From CAYFVR01 sp046541515 (GTDB lineage Bacteria; Desulfobacterota; Desulfobacteria; Desulfobacterales; Desulfococcaceae): a DNA stretch of 7,908 nt. This document shows, piece by piece, positions 7,421-7,908 of the stretch. Under the pieces are notes generated by a model. The model made no database searches and was not told the origin of the DNA. It saw only the letters and a list, made by a program, of their open reading frames with translations. The translations under genes and the position numbers were made by a program. The stretch lies in the NCBI GenBank assembly GCA_046541515.1, contig JBKHDD010000211.1, positions 1 through 7,908 on the forward strand, in the 5' to 3' direction. Every line of letters begins with the position of its first letter. Within the stretch, counting starts at the first letter, position 1.

Positions 7421-7832
7421 TAGCGGTGGACACCAATGTAATCGCCGCATTGGTCCTGCCCACCAGCCAGAATACCGAAAGCGCAGAGAAACTTCTGGAT
7501 TATGATCGCTATTGGGTTGCGCCGCCGCTCTGGCGAAGCGAAAATTTACCAACATCCTCGCGACCGGCGTTCGAAACCGGTGGTTCGACTTGAACGAAGC
7601 CAAAGAAGCCCTTTCCATTGCCGAAGAAACGATGGAGGGTGGGGAATTCAAAGTCCAACAGCGGGAGGTTCTGGAACTCGCCACCAAGAGCGGATGGACC
7701 GGATATGACAGTGAGTTCCTCTTTTTGGCGATGCATCTTTCGATTCCCCTTGTAACTCTTGACCGTCAAATCCTCAAAACATTCCCGGAGATCGCCAAAT
7801 CCTTGAATGAATTCAGAAATTATTCCATCTGA
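7417..7832 (+). pseudogene. PIN-domain toxin (VapC/FitB-like), split by a frameshift
   Basis: PIN toxins are Mg-dependent ribonucleases using a cluster of acidic residues. Frame one, starting at ATG 7417 in an ATGA overlap with the antitoxin, begins MIAVDTNVIAALV with catalytic D5 and reaches the APPLWRSE motif with E42; it then turns to non-family sequence and stops at TGA 7591-7593 after 58 residues. From about 7545 the family sequence continues in the -1 frame: FTNILATGVRNRW, then TGYDSEFLFLAMHLSIPLVTLDRQIL with the remaining conserved acids (YD and LD motifs), ending at 7832. Joined, the product is about 137-138 residues, the normal length. The break is at the GAAAATTTA run (7540-7548). 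Family members usually read E-F-x-N here, so a 2-base gain or 1-base loss in the A run explains it. Alternatives are a sequencing error or -1 ribosomal slippage at A-AAT-TTA (7542-7548). As written, neither fragment alone has all catalytic residues. Confidence 0.82.
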
Positions 7833-7854
7833 TCGCGCCGTCGGGACTCACGGA

Positions 7855-7908
7855 ATGCTCAACACCCCCATCCCCCCAAAAAACGACCCCGAAGGCCCTG
7901 CCGTTCTC
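7855..7908 (+). CDS. Possible 5' end of an unknown gene, cut by the window edge
   Basis: An ATG at 7855 opens a frame that stays open for 18 codons to the last base (MLNTPIPPKNDPEGPAVL). A weak GGGA (7843-7846) lies 8 bases upstream. The peptide is proline-rich and I do not recognise it. Eighteen codons are too few to distinguish a gene start from chance. Confidence 0.22.
   Translation, partial: MLNTPIPPKNDPEGPAVL

Noticed and set aside
7512..7832. Separate small gene starting at TTG 7512
   Set aside because: The sequence from about 7545 is the C-terminal part of the PIN toxin; the first ten residues are out-of-frame reading of the N-terminal part and no ribosome site precedes the TTG.
7867..7908. 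Possible minus-strand terminator at the window end (GGCC-TTCG-GGGTC followed by a T run on the reverse strand)
   Set aside because: Only two base pairs close the TTCG loop before a G-G mismatch, and no minus-strand gene is visible to end here.

Overview
The window is GC-rich, tightly packed DNA with every supported gene on the + strand. The genes suggest a Gram-negative bacterium: a secreted periplasmic BON-domain protein, a signal-peptide-bearing solute-binding protein, and an ABC peptide importer of the Yej type. GC-rich codon use and gene style would fit a proteobacterium or a member of Desulfobacterota, but that is an impression and no taxonomic marker is present.

Region 1 (20-829) encodes a periplasmic protein with three BON repeats. 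Region 2 (969-7056) is a complete five-part peptide ABC importer made of four genes in the order yejB-yejE-yejA-yejF: two inner-membrane permeases, a periplasmic binding protein and one double ATPase. A good sigma70-type promoter lies just upstream (893-921). The first two genes overlap by an ATGA and the last two by a GTGA, so the cluster reads as one translationally coupled operon; only the yejE-yejA gap (123 bp) holds potential RNA hairpins. The binding protein would catch oligopeptides in the periplasm, YejB/YejE would form the channel, and YejF would power transport. The gene order differs from the yejABEF order of E. coli, and the ATPase carries two C-terminal Cys-rich segments that E. 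coli YejF lacks.

Region 3 (about 7130-7832) is a type II toxin-antitoxin module of the FitAB/VapBC kind, visibly less GC-rich than the transporter genes. The ribbon-helix-helix antitoxin is intact with a strong ribosome binding site. The PIN-domain toxin starts in an ATGA overlap with it but is split into two frames: the N-terminal part ends at a stop after 58 codons and the rest continues in the -1 frame. The break coincides with an A-AAT-TTA heptamer in the correct phase for -1 slippage. The plain reading is a decayed toxin; programmed frameshifting is a less likely alternative that can be tested. This is the most notable item in the window. The last 54 bases hold an open frame that may be the start of another gene.

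I found no RNA gene, CRISPR array, insertion sequence or wholly novel multi-gene system. No gap between genes exceeds about 140 bp.
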